In this document: piece after piece, positions 43,081 to 51,137 of the stretch
How positions within the stretch are numbered: position 1 is the first letter of the stretch
Layout of the letters: the number at the start of each line of letters is the position of its first letter
Assembly (NCBI GenBank): GCA_963618015.1
Contig: CAVEQS010000001.1
Coordinates: 109,834-173,833 of the forward strand
Origin: Apopatocola sp963618015
GTDB lineage: Bacteria; Bacillota; Clostridia; Oscillospirales; Oscillospiraceae
Length of the DNA stretch: 64,000 bases
Direction of reading: 5' to 3'
The notes under the pieces: generated by a model
Seen by the model: the letters and a program-made list of their open reading frames with translations, nothing else
Database searches by the model: none
Told to the model about the DNA's origin: nothing
Program-made: the position numbers and the translations under genes

Positions 43081-43497
43081 TTAAAACTCCAGCTCTTCCA
43101 TGACGGCGGCGATGTTCTCCGGCGTCATTTCCGCGTCGTGAATTTCGTTCCAGCGCGCGCTGTCCCAGAGCTCCGCATGGTTGTTGCAGCCGACGATGGT
43201 CACATCCTTCGTAAGCCCGGCATAGTCCCGCAGATTCTGCGGCAGGAGGATGCGTCCCTGCGCATCCGCTTCACAGCGCGCGGCGAAAGCGAAAAGCGGG
43301 CGCATTTTGCGCTGCTTTATAAAGGGCATTGCATCCACCTTATCGGAAAAGCTCTGCCAGCTCTCGGCGCTGTAGGCCGAAAGGCAGCGATCCATCGATA
43401 GCGTCACATAGAAAACGCCGCCCAGTTCGTCCCGCAGGCGGGACGGCACAGCCAGACGCCCCTTGGCATCGAGCGTGTGCATATATTCGCCGGTCAT
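43081..43497 (-). CDS. mraZ: MraZ transcriptional regulator of the dcw cluster
   Basis: MraZ is a ring-forming, AbrB-like DNA-binding protein that controls the mra/dcw promoter. The 138-residue protein starts MTGEYMHTLDAKGRLAVPSRLRDEL and has the second repeat CEADAQGRILLPQNLRDYAGL, so both DXXGR motifs are intact. The ATG at 43497 has GGAGG 8 bases upstream, while an extended frame to 43551 would run into the operator. Its presumed binding repeats lie just upstream. Confidence 0.95.
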   Translation of the reverse strand: MTGEYMHTLDAKGRLAVPSRLRDELGGVFYVTLSMDRCLSAYSAESWQSFSDKVDAMPFIKQRKMRPLFAFAARCEADAQGRILLPQNLRDYAGLTKDVTIVGCNNHAELWDSARWNEIHDAEMTPENIAAVMEELEF

Positions 43498-43545
43498 ACG
43501 CAGCGCCTCCTTCTCAGCAGTTTTATGGGTAATGACGACACTTCG

Positions 43546-43601
43546 CCCCACTTTGCCCCACTATGCTGTTTTATTATAAGAGGCAGAGGGCAAAAATGCA
43601 A
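43546..43601 (-). promoter_or_regulatory. dcw promoter with MraZ-box repeats
   Basis: On the minus strand TTGCAT (43601-43596), a 17-base spacer and TATAAT (43578-43573) form the promoter. Immediately downstream are two direct repeats TGGGG (43560-43556 and 43550-43546) spaced by five bases, within AAGTGGGG-type units. TGGGN repeats with 5-base gaps are the described MraZ-binding pattern. Their place after the -10 suggests repression of the operon by MraZ. Confidence 0.8.
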
Positions 43602-43674
43602 GTGCTAAATTCCGTTCAGCCAGCGCGTTTTTGGTAAAAGGCTTTCCATATATTGTGCTAAAACAGCAAAATGA

Positions 43675-43710
43675 GCCGCCGGAGTGCAGCATATGGTGCG
43701 CTCCGGCGGC
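43675..43710 (-). terminator. Terminator of the 43794-44321 gene
   Basis: A 10-bp stem (GCCGCCGGAG / CTCCGGCGGC) with a 16-base loop, followed on the minus strand by TCATTTTGC. The rest of the 43552-43793 gap holds only the dcw promoter. Confidence 0.65.
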
Positions 43711-43793
43711 TTCGGTTCTGTTATTGACAAATGGTTACGATTGGGTGGATAAAATTCGCTTTTCAGGAGAATTTCCCCGGAAGATTGAAGGGA

Positions 43794-44321
43794 TCAACCG
43801 TTCATAAAGTCGCTGTCTTCCACGTCCTGCAGCGTGACATCCGCGGTGCCCTCCGGCTGCTCGGGAGCAGCGGCGGCGCGGAACTGCGCGCGCGCCACGC
43901 GAACCTTTTCGAGAGACGCCGCGACGGTCTCTTCCGTCTGGCGGAGAGCGTCGTCCAGATAGCTGTTCGCCGCGCGCAGCAGCTCGCGGGACTTTGTTTC
44001 CGCCGTTTGGACGACCTCGTCGGCGCGGCGCTTGGCCTCTTTATAGACACTCTGCTCATCGATCATCTGCGTGGCCTTGTCCTCGGCGCCGCGGCGGATG
44101 TTGTCCGCCTCCTGCTTGGCGTTGGCGACAAATTCGTCGCGCGCATTGACAAGACGGCGCGCCTCGCTCAGCTCCATCGGGAGCGTTGCCTTGAGATCGT
44201 CGAGAAGGTTGAGCGCCTTGTCGCGCTCGACGATGCACTTATCGTTGCCCAGAGGGACGCCCCAGGCCTCCGCGATCATGTTGTAGAGCATATCAATGAT
44301 GTCCAGCGCGTGGTTTTCCAT
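43794..44321 (-). CDS. DivIVA/ATP-synthase-b-like coiled-coil protein
   Basis: The 175-residue soluble protein has a short N-terminal globular part (MENHALDIIDMLYNMIAEAWGVPLGN) and a long Ala/Glu/Arg-rich helix predicted as coiled coil from about residue 35 to 150 (ARDEFVANAKQEADNIRRGAEDKATQMI). Proteins of this shape are often annotated as ATPase or F0-b-like and lie beside coaD in clostridia. No enzyme motif is present. It lies 4 bases after coaD, at the end of the uvrC-rsmD-coaD transcript. Confidence 0.65.
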   Translation of the reverse strand: MENHALDIIDMLYNMIAEAWGVPLGNDKCIVERDKALNLLDDLKATLPMELSEARRLVNARDEFVANAKQEADNIRRGAEDKATQMIDEQSVYKEAKRRADEVVQTAETKSRELLRAANSYLDDALRQTEETVAASLEKVRVARAQFRAAAAPEQPEGTADVTLQDVEDSDFMNG

Positions 44322-44325
44322 GTAT

Positions 44326-44811
44326 TTATTTCCTCCCGTTGAGTTTTATCATCAGGTCGTCGAGGATCTCTGCGGGGACAAAGCGGGAAATATCGCCGCC
44401 GTAGCTCGCGATCTCGCGCACGGTGGTGGAGCTGAGATACATGTATCTCTCATCCGAGGCCAGAAATACTGTCTCCACGCGGCCGTTGAGCTTCTTATTC
44501 GTGAGCGCCATCATGAACTCGTATTCAAAGTCGGACAGCGCACGCAGTCCGCGCACGACGACGGGGTTTTCGTACCGGTCGGCGTAATCCACAAGAAGTC
44601 CTTCCCACATGTCCACCTCAATATTAGGGATGGCCGCCGTGGCGCGGCGCACCTGTTCGCAGCGCTCCTCGAGCGTAAAGGCACAGTGTTTTCCGGGGTT
44701 TGCCACAACGCAAACCACAACGCGCTCAAACATTTTGGAGGCGCGGCGGATCACGTCGAGATGGCCAAGCGTGATCGGATCGAAGCTGCCGGGGCAAATG
44801 GCTGTCTGCAT
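44326..44811 (-). CDS. coaD: Phosphopantetheine adenylyltransferase
   Basis: CoaD makes dephospho-CoA from 4'-phosphopantetheine and ATP. The 161-residue nucleotidyltransferase has AICPGSFDPITLGHLDVI (TxGH motif), VVRGLRALSDFEYEFMMALTNKKLN and FLASDERYMYLSSTTVREIASYGGDIS, the family signatures. Its ATG overlaps the rsmD stop by one base, matching the widespread rsmD-coaD pair. Confidence 0.97.
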   Translation of the reverse strand: MQTAICPGSFDPITLGHLDVIRRASKMFERVVVCVVANPGKHCAFTLEERCEQVRRATAAIPNIEVDMWEGLLVDYADRYENPVVVRGLRALSDFEYEFMMALTNKKLNGRVETVFLASDERYMYLSSTTVREIASYGGDISRFVPAEILDDLMIKLNGRK

Positions 44812-45350
44812 CAGTCGTTTCCTCTGGTTATAACCGTCAGTTTGATTTTCCCGTAACGGTACGTTTTCGTCGTACCGTATTCCGCCGGAAGGACCGGCAG
44901 AACCGTCTCCGGTCGGGTCTCGACCACCATTATACCACCGCGCGAGAGGATGTCAAACTCTTTCACCGCCTCCATTGCTTTCCCTTCAAGACCAGAGCCA
45001 TAGGGCGGATCAAGAAAGATGAGATCGAATTTCTCGCCGGATTTCAGAATGCCGAGCGCGTCGCATTGGAGCACGCGAGCCGTGAGGCCGCAGCGGCGGA
45101 GATTTTCCTGTACGAGCCGGACGGAGTCCTTGGCGCTGTCAATAAAAACGCATTCCTTTGCGCCGCGGGAGAGCGCTTCGATGCCGAGCTGCCCCGTTCC
45201 GGCGAAGAGGTCGAGGACCTTGCGTCCTTCCACGTCGAATTGGATGATATTGAACATGGCCTCCTTCACCTGGTCGGTCGTGGGGCGGACGTCCTTCCCC
45301 ACCGGCTCGAGCAGACGGCGGCCGCGGCATGTACCGGTGATCACTCGCAT
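44811..45350 (-). CDS. rsmD: 16S rRNA (guanine-966-N2)-methyltransferase RsmD
   Basis: The 179-residue methyltransferase starts MRVITGTCRGRRLLEPVGKDVRPTTDQVKEAMFNII and has KVLDLFAGTGQLGIEALSRGA (SAM site) and the catalytic DLIFLDPPYGSG (DPPY motif). It methylates G966 of 16S rRNA. It overlaps the end of uvrC by 10 bases and coaD by one base, so the three are translated together. Confidence 0.96.
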   Translation of the reverse strand: MRVITGTCRGRRLLEPVGKDVRPTTDQVKEAMFNIIQFDVEGRKVLDLFAGTGQLGIEALSRGAKECVFIDSAKDSVRLVQENLRRCGLTARVLQCDALGILKSGEKFDLIFLDPPYGSGLEGKAMEAVKEFDILSRGGIMVVETRPETVLPVLPAEYGTTKTYRYGKIKLTVITRGND

Positions 45351-47170
45351 GGTGTTTCCTCCTCGGTTTTGTGAAAATAGTCGTATACGGCCTGCGCCGT
45401 GTTCTTCGGCACGGCCTTTGCGAGTTCCTCCGCACTCGCCGCGCGGATGGCGCGCACCGAGCCGAAGGCCTTCAAAAGATCGTTTCTTCGTTTTTCCCCG
45501 ACACCGGGGATCTTATCGAGCGTGGAGCCGCGCACGCTGTCGCGCAGCGAGCGGTGGTACTCAATGGCAAAGCGGTGCGTTTCCTCCTGGATGCGTCCCA
45601 CAAGTGCGAACGCCGCGGGATTTGCCTGAATGCCGATCTCGTGTCCCTCCGGCGTTATAAGAGCCCGGGTACGGTGACGATCGTCCTTCACCATGCCGAA
45701 TACCGGCAGGTTGAGCCCCAGCGCTTCAAGCGCCGTGCAGGCTGCGGAGGCGTGTTCTGCGCCGCCATCGATGAATAAAACATCCGGCCGCGCCGAGAAC
45801 TTGCCGTCCTCCTCGAGATAGTGCGTAAACCGGCGCGTGATGACCTCGCGCATGGAGGCATAGTCGTCCGGCATTTCGGTGCTGCGGATGCGGAACTTCC
45901 GATAATCCCGCTTGAGAGGCTTTCCGTCCACATGCACCGTCATGGAGGCGACGATGCCCGTACTGCCGGTATTCGAGATATCATAGGCCTCAATCCGGTG
46001 CGGGAACTCCGTGAGCTGAAGCGCCTCCTGAAGCCATTGAAGCGTCTTGCTCCGGCGCTGCTCGGCGGTCGTAGAACGTAAAATCTCTTCACGGGCGTTC
46101 ACCGCCGCCTTTTCCGCAAAGCGAGCGCGGTCGCCGCGCTGCGGCACCTCCAGATACACGCGCCGCCCGGCCATGTCCGAAAGCCAGCGCTCGATGTCCT
46201 CTTTGTCCTCCGGCTCAAACGGCAGGAGGATCGTTTTCGGCCAGCCCGAACGGTTTACATAATATTGTCGCAACAGGGCGGACAGGGCTTCCCCGTCCGT
46301 CTCTGTCGGATCGTCGATGAGCGAAACGTCCTTGCCGGACAGATCGCTGTTCGTGTAGTGCAGCACGGAAAAGCAGCTTTTTGCGCCGCGCACAAAGCCG
46401 ACGGCGTCCGTATCGGCGCGTGCAGCGGCAATAACGCGCTGGCGGTTTTCGAGCGTAGACACCGCGCGCATCCGGTCGCGCAGCCGCACGGCCTCCTCAA
46501 AGCGGAGGTCTTCGGCGGCGGCGTTCATCTCGGTCTCGATGCGCCGGACGAGCTCTGCGCTGCGCCCTTCGAGGATATCCACGGCCTCGTCGATCGCGCG
46601 GCGGTACTCCTCCCCGCCCGGCTCGCCGCGGCACCAGCCGCGGCACGCACCCATCTGGTATTGGAGGCAGGGGCGGTCTTTCCCGATGTCGCGCGGGAAC
46701 ACCCGGCGGCACGTGGGGAGCCCCAGCGTTTTGCAGAGCGTGTCGATGATGCTCGACGTCTGTCCCCGGCCGCCGTAAGGGCCAAAGTATTTTGCCCCGT
46801 CCGGGTTCGCGCGGTTCGAGAGCGTGAATCGCGGGTACGGCTCGCGCCGGTCAAGACGGAGGAACGGATACCCTTTATCGTCTTTGAGGAGGATGTTGTA
46901 ATGCGGCTTGTGGCGCTTGATGAGCGAGTTTTCGAGCACAAGCGCTTCAAACTCCGTCTCGGCAATGATGACGTTGAAGTCGTTCACGTGCGAGACCATC
47001 GCCGCGACCTTTGGCAGATGATCGCCGCGGAAATAGCTTGTCACACGGTTTTTAAGCGCCTTGGCCTTGCCGACGTAGATCACCTCGCCGGAGGCGTCCA
47101 GCATGATATAAACGCCCGGCAGAAGCGGCAGGCGGTTGGCTTTTTCGCGCAGCTCCTCGATCTTGGTCAC
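45341..47170 (-). CDS. uvrC: Excinuclease ABC subunit C (UvrC)
   Basis: UvrC makes both incisions in nucleotide excision repair. The 609-residue protein has the GIY-YIG domain (LPLLPGVYIMLDASGEVIYVGKAKALKNRV), a Cys-containing middle region, the UVR motif (NAAAEDLRFEEAVRLRDRM), the RNase H-like 3'... 5' nuclease domain (IEAYDISNTGSTGIVASMTVHVDG, FIDGGAEHASAA) and a C-terminal helix-hairpin-helix (DKIPGVGEKRRNDLLKAFGSV). The GTG at 47170 is chosen because GGGAG precedes it by 10 bases. Confidence 0.97.
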   Translation of the reverse strand: MTKIEELREKANRLPLLPGVYIMLDASGEVIYVGKAKALKNRVTSYFRGDHLPKVAAMVSHVNDFNVIIAETEFEALVLENSLIKRHKPHYNILLKDDKGYPFLRLDRREPYPRFTLSNRANPDGAKYFGPYGGRGQTSSIIDTLCKTLGLPTCRRVFPRDIGKDRPCLQYQMGACRGWCRGEPGGEEYRRAIDEAVDILEGRSAELVRRIETEMNAAAEDLRFEEAVRLRDRMRAVSTLENRQRVIAAARADTDAVGFVRGAKSCFSVLHYTNSDLSGKDVSLIDDPTETDGEALSALLRQYYVNRSGWPKTILLPFEPEDKEDIERWLSDMAGRRVYLEVPQRGDRARFAEKAAVNAREEILRSTTAEQRRSKTLQWLQEALQLTEFPHRIEAYDISNTGSTGIVASMTVHVDGKPLKRDYRKFRIRSTEMPDDYASMREVITRRFTHYLEEDGKFSARPDVLFIDGGAEHASAACTALEALGLNLPVFGMVKDDRHRTRALITPEGHEIGIQANPAAFALVGRIQEETHRFAIEYHRSLRDSVRGSTLDKIPGVGEKRRNDLLKAFGSVRAIRAASAEELAKAVPKNTAQAVYDYFHKTEEETPCE

Positions 47171-47197
47171 GGTTTCAAAACTCCCTGAATGCAAAAG

Positions 47198-47224
47198 CAA
47201 GGGCGTGTTTATAACACGCCCTTG
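47198..47224 (-). terminator. Terminator of the HPr gene
   Basis: A 12-bp stem (CAAGGGCGTGTT / AACACGCCCTTG) with a 3-base loop, followed on the minus strand by CTTTTGC, 22 bases past HPr and just before uvrC. Read-through to uvrC is possible, as no separate uvrC promoter was seen. Confidence 0.75.
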
Positions 47225-47246
47225 TCCGTTTGTTTGCTTTTGCCGA

Positions 47247-47510
47247 TCACTCCGCGAAGTCCGAGGCGATCAGCGCGGTGAGCGCTGCCACGGCCTCTTC
47301 CTCGTCCGAGCCGTCCGCAATGATGGTGATGGGGGTACCCTTTACGATACCCAGAGAAAGAACGCCGAGAAGAGACTTGGCGTTGACACGGCGCTCGTCC
47401 TTCTCCACCCAGATGCTGCACTTGTACTCGTTCGCCTTCTGAATGAAGAACGTTGCAGGTCTGGCGTGCAGGCCTACCTGATTGCTGATGACTACTTCTT
47501 TGCTGACCAT
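47247..47510 (-). CDS. HPr-family phosphocarrier protein
   Basis: The 87-residue protein MVSKEVVISNQVGLHARPATFF has the phosphorylatable His15 in GLHARPA and the regulatory Ser46 in AKSLLGVLSLG, so both the PTS His and the HPr-kinase Ser are kept; it is therefore HPr rather than a Crh (which lacks His15). It passes phosphate from enzyme I to sugar permeases and, when Ser-phosphorylated, serves CcpA-type carbon control. It is monocistronic with its own consensus promoter and terminator, away from ptsI. Confidence 0.92.
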   Translation of the reverse strand: MVSKEVVISNQVGLHARPATFFIQKANEYKCSIWVEKDERRVNAKSLLGVLSLGIVKGTPITIIADGSDEEEAVAALTALIASDFAE

Positions 47511-47588
47511 ATTCGCCGCTCCCTATCATCAAAAATTGGTTAATTTCGCTATAGATCGCCTGACATGGATATGCTTTTATACGGCTAT

Positions 47589-47617
47589 ATTTTAACAAAG
47601 CGTGCCGGGGACGTCAA
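47589..47617 (-). promoter_or_regulatory. Promoter of the HPr gene
   Basis: On the minus strand TTGACG (47617-47612), a 17-base spacer and TAAAAT (47594-47589), about 80 bases before the HPr start. Confidence 0.8.
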
Positions 47618-47673
47618 CCTTTTTCCTCGGTTTTGGAAAAATGCACAGCAAAAATCACCGCTTTAACGCGCTG

Positions 47674-50040
47674 TTACTTCAATTCCACAACGGTCACGCC
47701 GGTTTCGCCCTCACCATAACGGCCAAGGCGGAAGGATTTTACCTGCTTGTTGCGGCGGAGCGACTGCTGCACCGCGGCGCGCAGCGCGCCGGTACCCTTG
47801 CCATGGATGATCGTCACCGTTTCGAGCCGCGACTGCACCGCGGAATCAATGTACCGCTCCACGACCGGGATGGCCTCGATCGTCTCCATGCCGCGGATAT
47901 CGAGCTCGGACGATACGGCGCTCTGCCGGAGCGTTGTGCCGCGGCTCTCGGCGCGGATTGTCACCGCCGGCTTTTCGTTTTCCAGGAGCAGCACCTCGTC
48001 CTCGCGTGCCGTGACGCGCAGGATGCCCGCCTGTAGGGTAAGCGTCCGGTCGGCCGAGATGGCGAGCACCGTCGCCTTCACGCCCATGGAGCGGATCTGG
48101 ACAACATCCCCCACCTGCACGGCGCGCGCGGACTTCTTTTCTTCCGGCGCAGGCTCGTCACGCCGCAGGGAGTCCTGCGTCTCATTGAGCTTCCGGCGCA
48201 TTTCGGCGCGCGCGGCGTTGATGCGCTGGTGGTCGTTTTCCTCGTTCTGGGCAGAGCGCATCGCGTCCAGCTCGCGGAACGTACTCTCGGCCACGGTGCG
48301 GGCATCGGCCAGGATGCGTTCGGCCTCGCGCCGCGCCTTCTGCTCGGACTTTTCGAGCCGGATCTCGAGTTCGGCGCGCAGCTGCGCGGCCTTTTTCCGC
48401 TCTTCCTCCGCCTGGCGGAGCTGCCGGGCGGACTCGGTGCGCTCGCGGTCGAGAATTTGGCGGGTCTGCTCAAGCTTTTCGATCGTCTCTTCGAGCTTCG
48501 CGCTCGTCATGCCGACGCGCCCCTTGGCGTCCTCGATGATCTCCTCCGGCAGGCCGAGCCGCCGGGAGATGGCAAAGGCGTTGGATTTGCCCGGGATGCC
48601 GAGGAGCAGCCGGTACGTCGGGCGCAGCGTGTCCACATCGAACTCGCACGAGGCATTCATGACACCGGGCGTGTTCGTGGCGTATACCTTGAGTTCGGCA
48701 TAGTGCGTCGTTGCGGCGATGACGCAGCCGCGTGCACGGGCGCTCTCCAGAATCGACACGGCAAGCGCCGCGCCCTCGACGGGGTCGGTGCCCGCGCCGA
48801 GCTCGTCAAAGAGGAGGAGCGAGCCGTCGCCGCATTCCTGAAGCACGTTTACAATGTTCACCATGTGCGCCGAGAACGTGGAGAGCGACTGCTCGATGCT
48901 CTGCTCGTCGCCAATGTCGGCAAGGACTTTATCAAAGATGGGGACGCAGCTTCCCTCCGCAGCGGGGATGTGCAGGCCGCATTGCGCCATCTGGCAGAGA
49001 AGGCCAATGGTTTTGAGCGTAACGGTCTTGCCGCCGGTGTTCGGGCCGGTGATGACAAGCGTATCATAATCCTCGCCGAGCTCCACATCGATGGGAACGG
49101 CCTTGTCCTTATCGAGCAGCGGGTGACGCGCCCGGCGCAGCCGGACACCGCGCTCGGAAAGCTCCGGTGCACCGGCATTGAGCTTAAAGCTGAGCTTTGC
49201 GCGCGCAAAAATGCCGTCGAGCCGCACAAGCGCGGAGAAATCGGCGTCGATATCCTCGCGGTGCGCGGCGCATTCGGCGGAAAGCTCCGCCAAAATGCGC
49301 TCGATCTCCGCCTTCTCCTTCGCTTTCAGCTCGCGGATTTCGTTGTTGGCCTTGACCGCGGCCATGGGCTCGACAAAGAGCGTAGCGCCGGAGGCAGACA
49401 CATCGTGCACGAGTCCCGGGACGCTGCCCTTGCACTCGGCCTTGACGGGCACAACGTAGCGATCCGAACGCGTCGTGATGATGGGATCTTGGAGGAATTT
49501 TGCCATAGACGGCGCAGAAATGATTTTTTGCAGGCTGTCGCGCACGCGCGCCGCGGCGGCGCGCATTTTCCGGCGGATATCGGAAAGCTCGCTGCTCGCG
49601 CTGTCAGCGATCTCATCCTCGCTGGGAATGGAGTTTACGATCTTGTCCTCCAGAAACCGGTTCGTCTGGAGCATTTTGAAGAGATGGTCGATGCACGTCT
49701 CCTTCTCGGCGCTCATGCCGTAGGAGCGCACGGCGCGCGCACTTTGCAGCACGCCCGCGATCTCGAGAAGCTCGCGCGGGTTGAGAACGCCCCCCATGTC
49801 GGCACGGGCAAGCGAGCCGCGCACATCACGCAGTCCCGAAAGCGACGGGCTGCCCTTATAGACCATCATGTCCTTCGCGGCGCTCGTCTCGGCAAGCAGC
49901 CGTTCGACCTCCGCGCGGTGGATGCTCGGCACGAGAGCAAGTGCCTCCGCCTTCGCCGGTTCGGACACCGCCTCCCCTGCGAGCATTTCCAGTACCGCCG
50001 GAAGCTCAAGAGTATTTCGTGATTTTTCCAGTAAGTCCAT
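47674..50040 (-). CDS. mutS2: Endonuclease MutS2 (Smr-domain MutS homologue)
   Basis: MutS2 acts on branched DNA or collided ribosomes rather than mismatches. The 788-residue protein has the MutS core, Walker A GPNTGGKT at 332-339, LLLFDELGAGTDPVEGAALA (Walker B) and ATTHYAELKVYA. A coiled coil (about 520-620), a KOW-like segment and a C-terminal Smr nuclease domain (LDIRGMETIEAIPVVERYID ... VTIIHGKGTGALR) follow. There is no N-terminal mismatch-recognition domain. GGAGAC lies about 7 bases before the ATG. An array of 14-bp repeats lies directly upstream. Confidence 0.96.
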   Translation of the reverse strand: MDLLEKSRNTLELPAVLEMLAGEAVSEPAKAEALALVPSIHRAEVERLLAETSAAKDMMVYKGSPSLSGLRDVRGSLARADMGGVLNPRELLEIAGVLQSARAVRSYGMSAEKETCIDHLFKMLQTNRFLEDKIVNSIPSEDEIADSASSELSDIRRKMRAAAARVRDSLQKIISAPSMAKFLQDPIITTRSDRYVVPVKAECKGSVPGLVHDVSASGATLFVEPMAAVKANNEIRELKAKEKAEIERILAELSAECAAHREDIDADFSALVRLDGIFARAKLSFKLNAGAPELSERGVRLRRARHPLLDKDKAVPIDVELGEDYDTLVITGPNTGGKTVTLKTIGLLCQMAQCGLHIPAAEGSCVPIFDKVLADIGDEQSIEQSLSTFSAHMVNIVNVLQECGDGSLLLFDELGAGTDPVEGAALAVSILESARARGCVIAATTHYAELKVYATNTPGVMNASCEFDVDTLRPTYRLLLGIPGKSNAFAISRRLGLPEEIIEDAKGRVGMTSAKLEETIEKLEQTRQILDRERTESARQLRQAEEERKKAAQLRAELEIRLEKSEQKARREAERILADARTVAESTFRELDAMRSAQNEENDHQRINAARAEMRRKLNETQDSLRRDEPAPEEKKSARAVQVGDVVQIRSMGVKATVLAISADRTLTLQAGILRVTAREDEVLLLENEKPAVTIRAESRGTTLRQSAVSSELDIRGMETIEAIPVVERYIDSAVQSRLETVTIIHGKGTGALRAAVQQSLRRNKQVKSFRLGRYGEGETGVTVVELK

Positions 50041-50064
50041 ATATGTCTCCGTTTGCGTTTCGTA

Positions 50065-50162
50065 TTTACATAATCTACTTTACGTAATATTATTTACATA
50101 AATTAGTTTACGTAACAAAGTTAACATATTTCTATTTACGTAATTTAGTTTACATAAATATA
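50065..50162. repeat. Tandem array of seven 14-bp units, core TTTACRTAA
   Basis: Units start at 50065, 50079, 50093, 50107, 50121, 50135 and 50149, exactly 14 bases apart. Six begin TTTACATAA or TTTACGTAA; the fifth is TTAACATAT. The sixth base alternates A, G, A, G, A, G, A. The last five bases vary (for example TCTAC, TATTA, ATTAG). The array fills the gap between the recO stop and the mutS2 ribosome-binding site and is AT-rich in a GC-rich region. A related array in the opposite orientation lies at 56019-56088. Confidence 0.92.
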
Positions 50163-50169
50163 TTATCGT

Positions 50170-50919
50170 CTACTTCATTTGCAGCGAGTGCCAGTAATCC
50201 AGCGTACCGAAGCCGCGGTCAAGCTGCGCAAGGGTGTATTCCTCACAGGCGGCGCAAAAGCGCTCGTCGGAGGGCTCATCCAGCGTGAAGGAAAAGATCT
50301 TCTTCTCCCCCGCCGAGCACACATGGCGCATGGCCGCAAGCGACGCGCCGCAGAGCAGCACCGATTTCCCCGGTGCGCCGGGCGCGCAGCCGGTGCAGTG
50401 GACGCCGCCGCCATAAAGGCTCAGGCGCGGCTTTTCGGGCGTTCGCGAGCCGCAGTCTGTGCAGCGGTCGAGCTGCGGGGCAAAGCCCGCGAGACACATG
50501 AGCCGCAGCTCAAAAACGGCTTTGATATGCCTGGCCGGATATAGCTGCCGCGAGAGCGCGAAGAGCGCATTCAGCCCCAGATGCAGCAGCGCCGTACTGT
50601 GGCTGTCCTCGTCCGATACGGCTTCCAGAAGCTCCGCCATATAGCAGCCGAGCGCATAGTCGCCAAGATCGGCACGCAGCGATGCGAAGCCTTCCAAAAC
50701 GCTCCCCTCGGTCAGCGTATACCGGCCGCGGTTTTCAAAAAACGTCAGCTCCGACCACGTGAGCACCTGCGACGCCGCCGAGCACTTGGAGCCTTTCCGC
50801 AGCGCGCCGCGCGCCTCCGCAGTGATCTTTCCTTCCTCTTCCGTGAGAACGGTGAGGATCTTGCTCGACTCCTTGTATTTTACCTCGCGCAGTACCAGTC
50901 CGTGCAGGGTTTTGTACAT
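50170..50919 (-). CDS. recO: DNA repair protein RecO
   Basis: RecO loads RecA with RecR in the RecF pathway. The 249-residue protein has the N-terminal OB fold (MYKTLHGLVLREVKYKESSKILTVLTEEEGKITAEARGALRKGSK), a helical core (ALGCYMAELLEAV) and a C4 zinc site (CTDCGSRTPEKPRLSLYGGGVHCTGC). The ATG at 50919 is used; AAAGG lies 8 bases upstream, and the spacer itself is a single TTTACATAA unit like the nearby array. It follows yqzL and era as in Bacillus. Confidence 0.93.
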   Translation of the reverse strand: MYKTLHGLVLREVKYKESSKILTVLTEEEGKITAEARGALRKGSKCSAASQVLTWSELTFFENRGRYTLTEGSVLEGFASLRADLGDYALGCYMAELLEAVSDEDSHSTALLHLGLNALFALSRQLYPARHIKAVFELRLMCLAGFAPQLDRCTDCGSRTPEKPRLSLYGGGVHCTGCAPGAPGKSVLLCGASLAAMRHVCSAGEKKIFSFTLDEPSDERFCAACEEYTLAQLDRGFGTLDYWHSLQMK

Positions 50920-50936
50920 TATGTAAACCTTTCGTC

Positions 50937-51074
50937 TTACGACAGAGGCCGCGCGGGCGCTCTGTCGTTCGTCTGTTCTTTCTTTTTTCCGTCCGCCGGT
51001 CGAACGCGGGTCAGCAGCCAGCAGATCGGGTCGCCGGTGTCGCGGAACACATCCCAGAAAATCTTCGTATCCAT
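50937..51074 (-). CDS. yqzL: YqzL-like small protein
   Basis: A 45-codon frame on the minus strand encodes MDTKIFWDVFRDTGDPICWL followed by a basic, polar tail. The aromatic FWDVFRDTGDPICWLL core resembles the YqzL family (about 47 residues), and the place between era and recO is exactly that of yqzL in Bacillus, which makes the call convincing despite the length. GGGGGA lies 12 bases before the ATG, and recO follows 17 bases after the stop. The function is unknown. Confidence 0.75.
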   Translation of the reverse strand: MDTKIFWDVFRDTGDPICWLLTRVRPADGKKKEQTNDRAPARPLS

Positions 51075-51137
51075 ACGGGAAGTTTTCCCCCGCACGTTTC
51101 GGATATGACCGGGAAAAACCGGGCGGAACGGTAAATA

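Noticed and set aside
50065..50162. The 14-bp array as a CRISPR
   Set aside because: Units of 14 bases with 5 variable bases are far too short for repeat-spacer arrays, and no cas genes are near.
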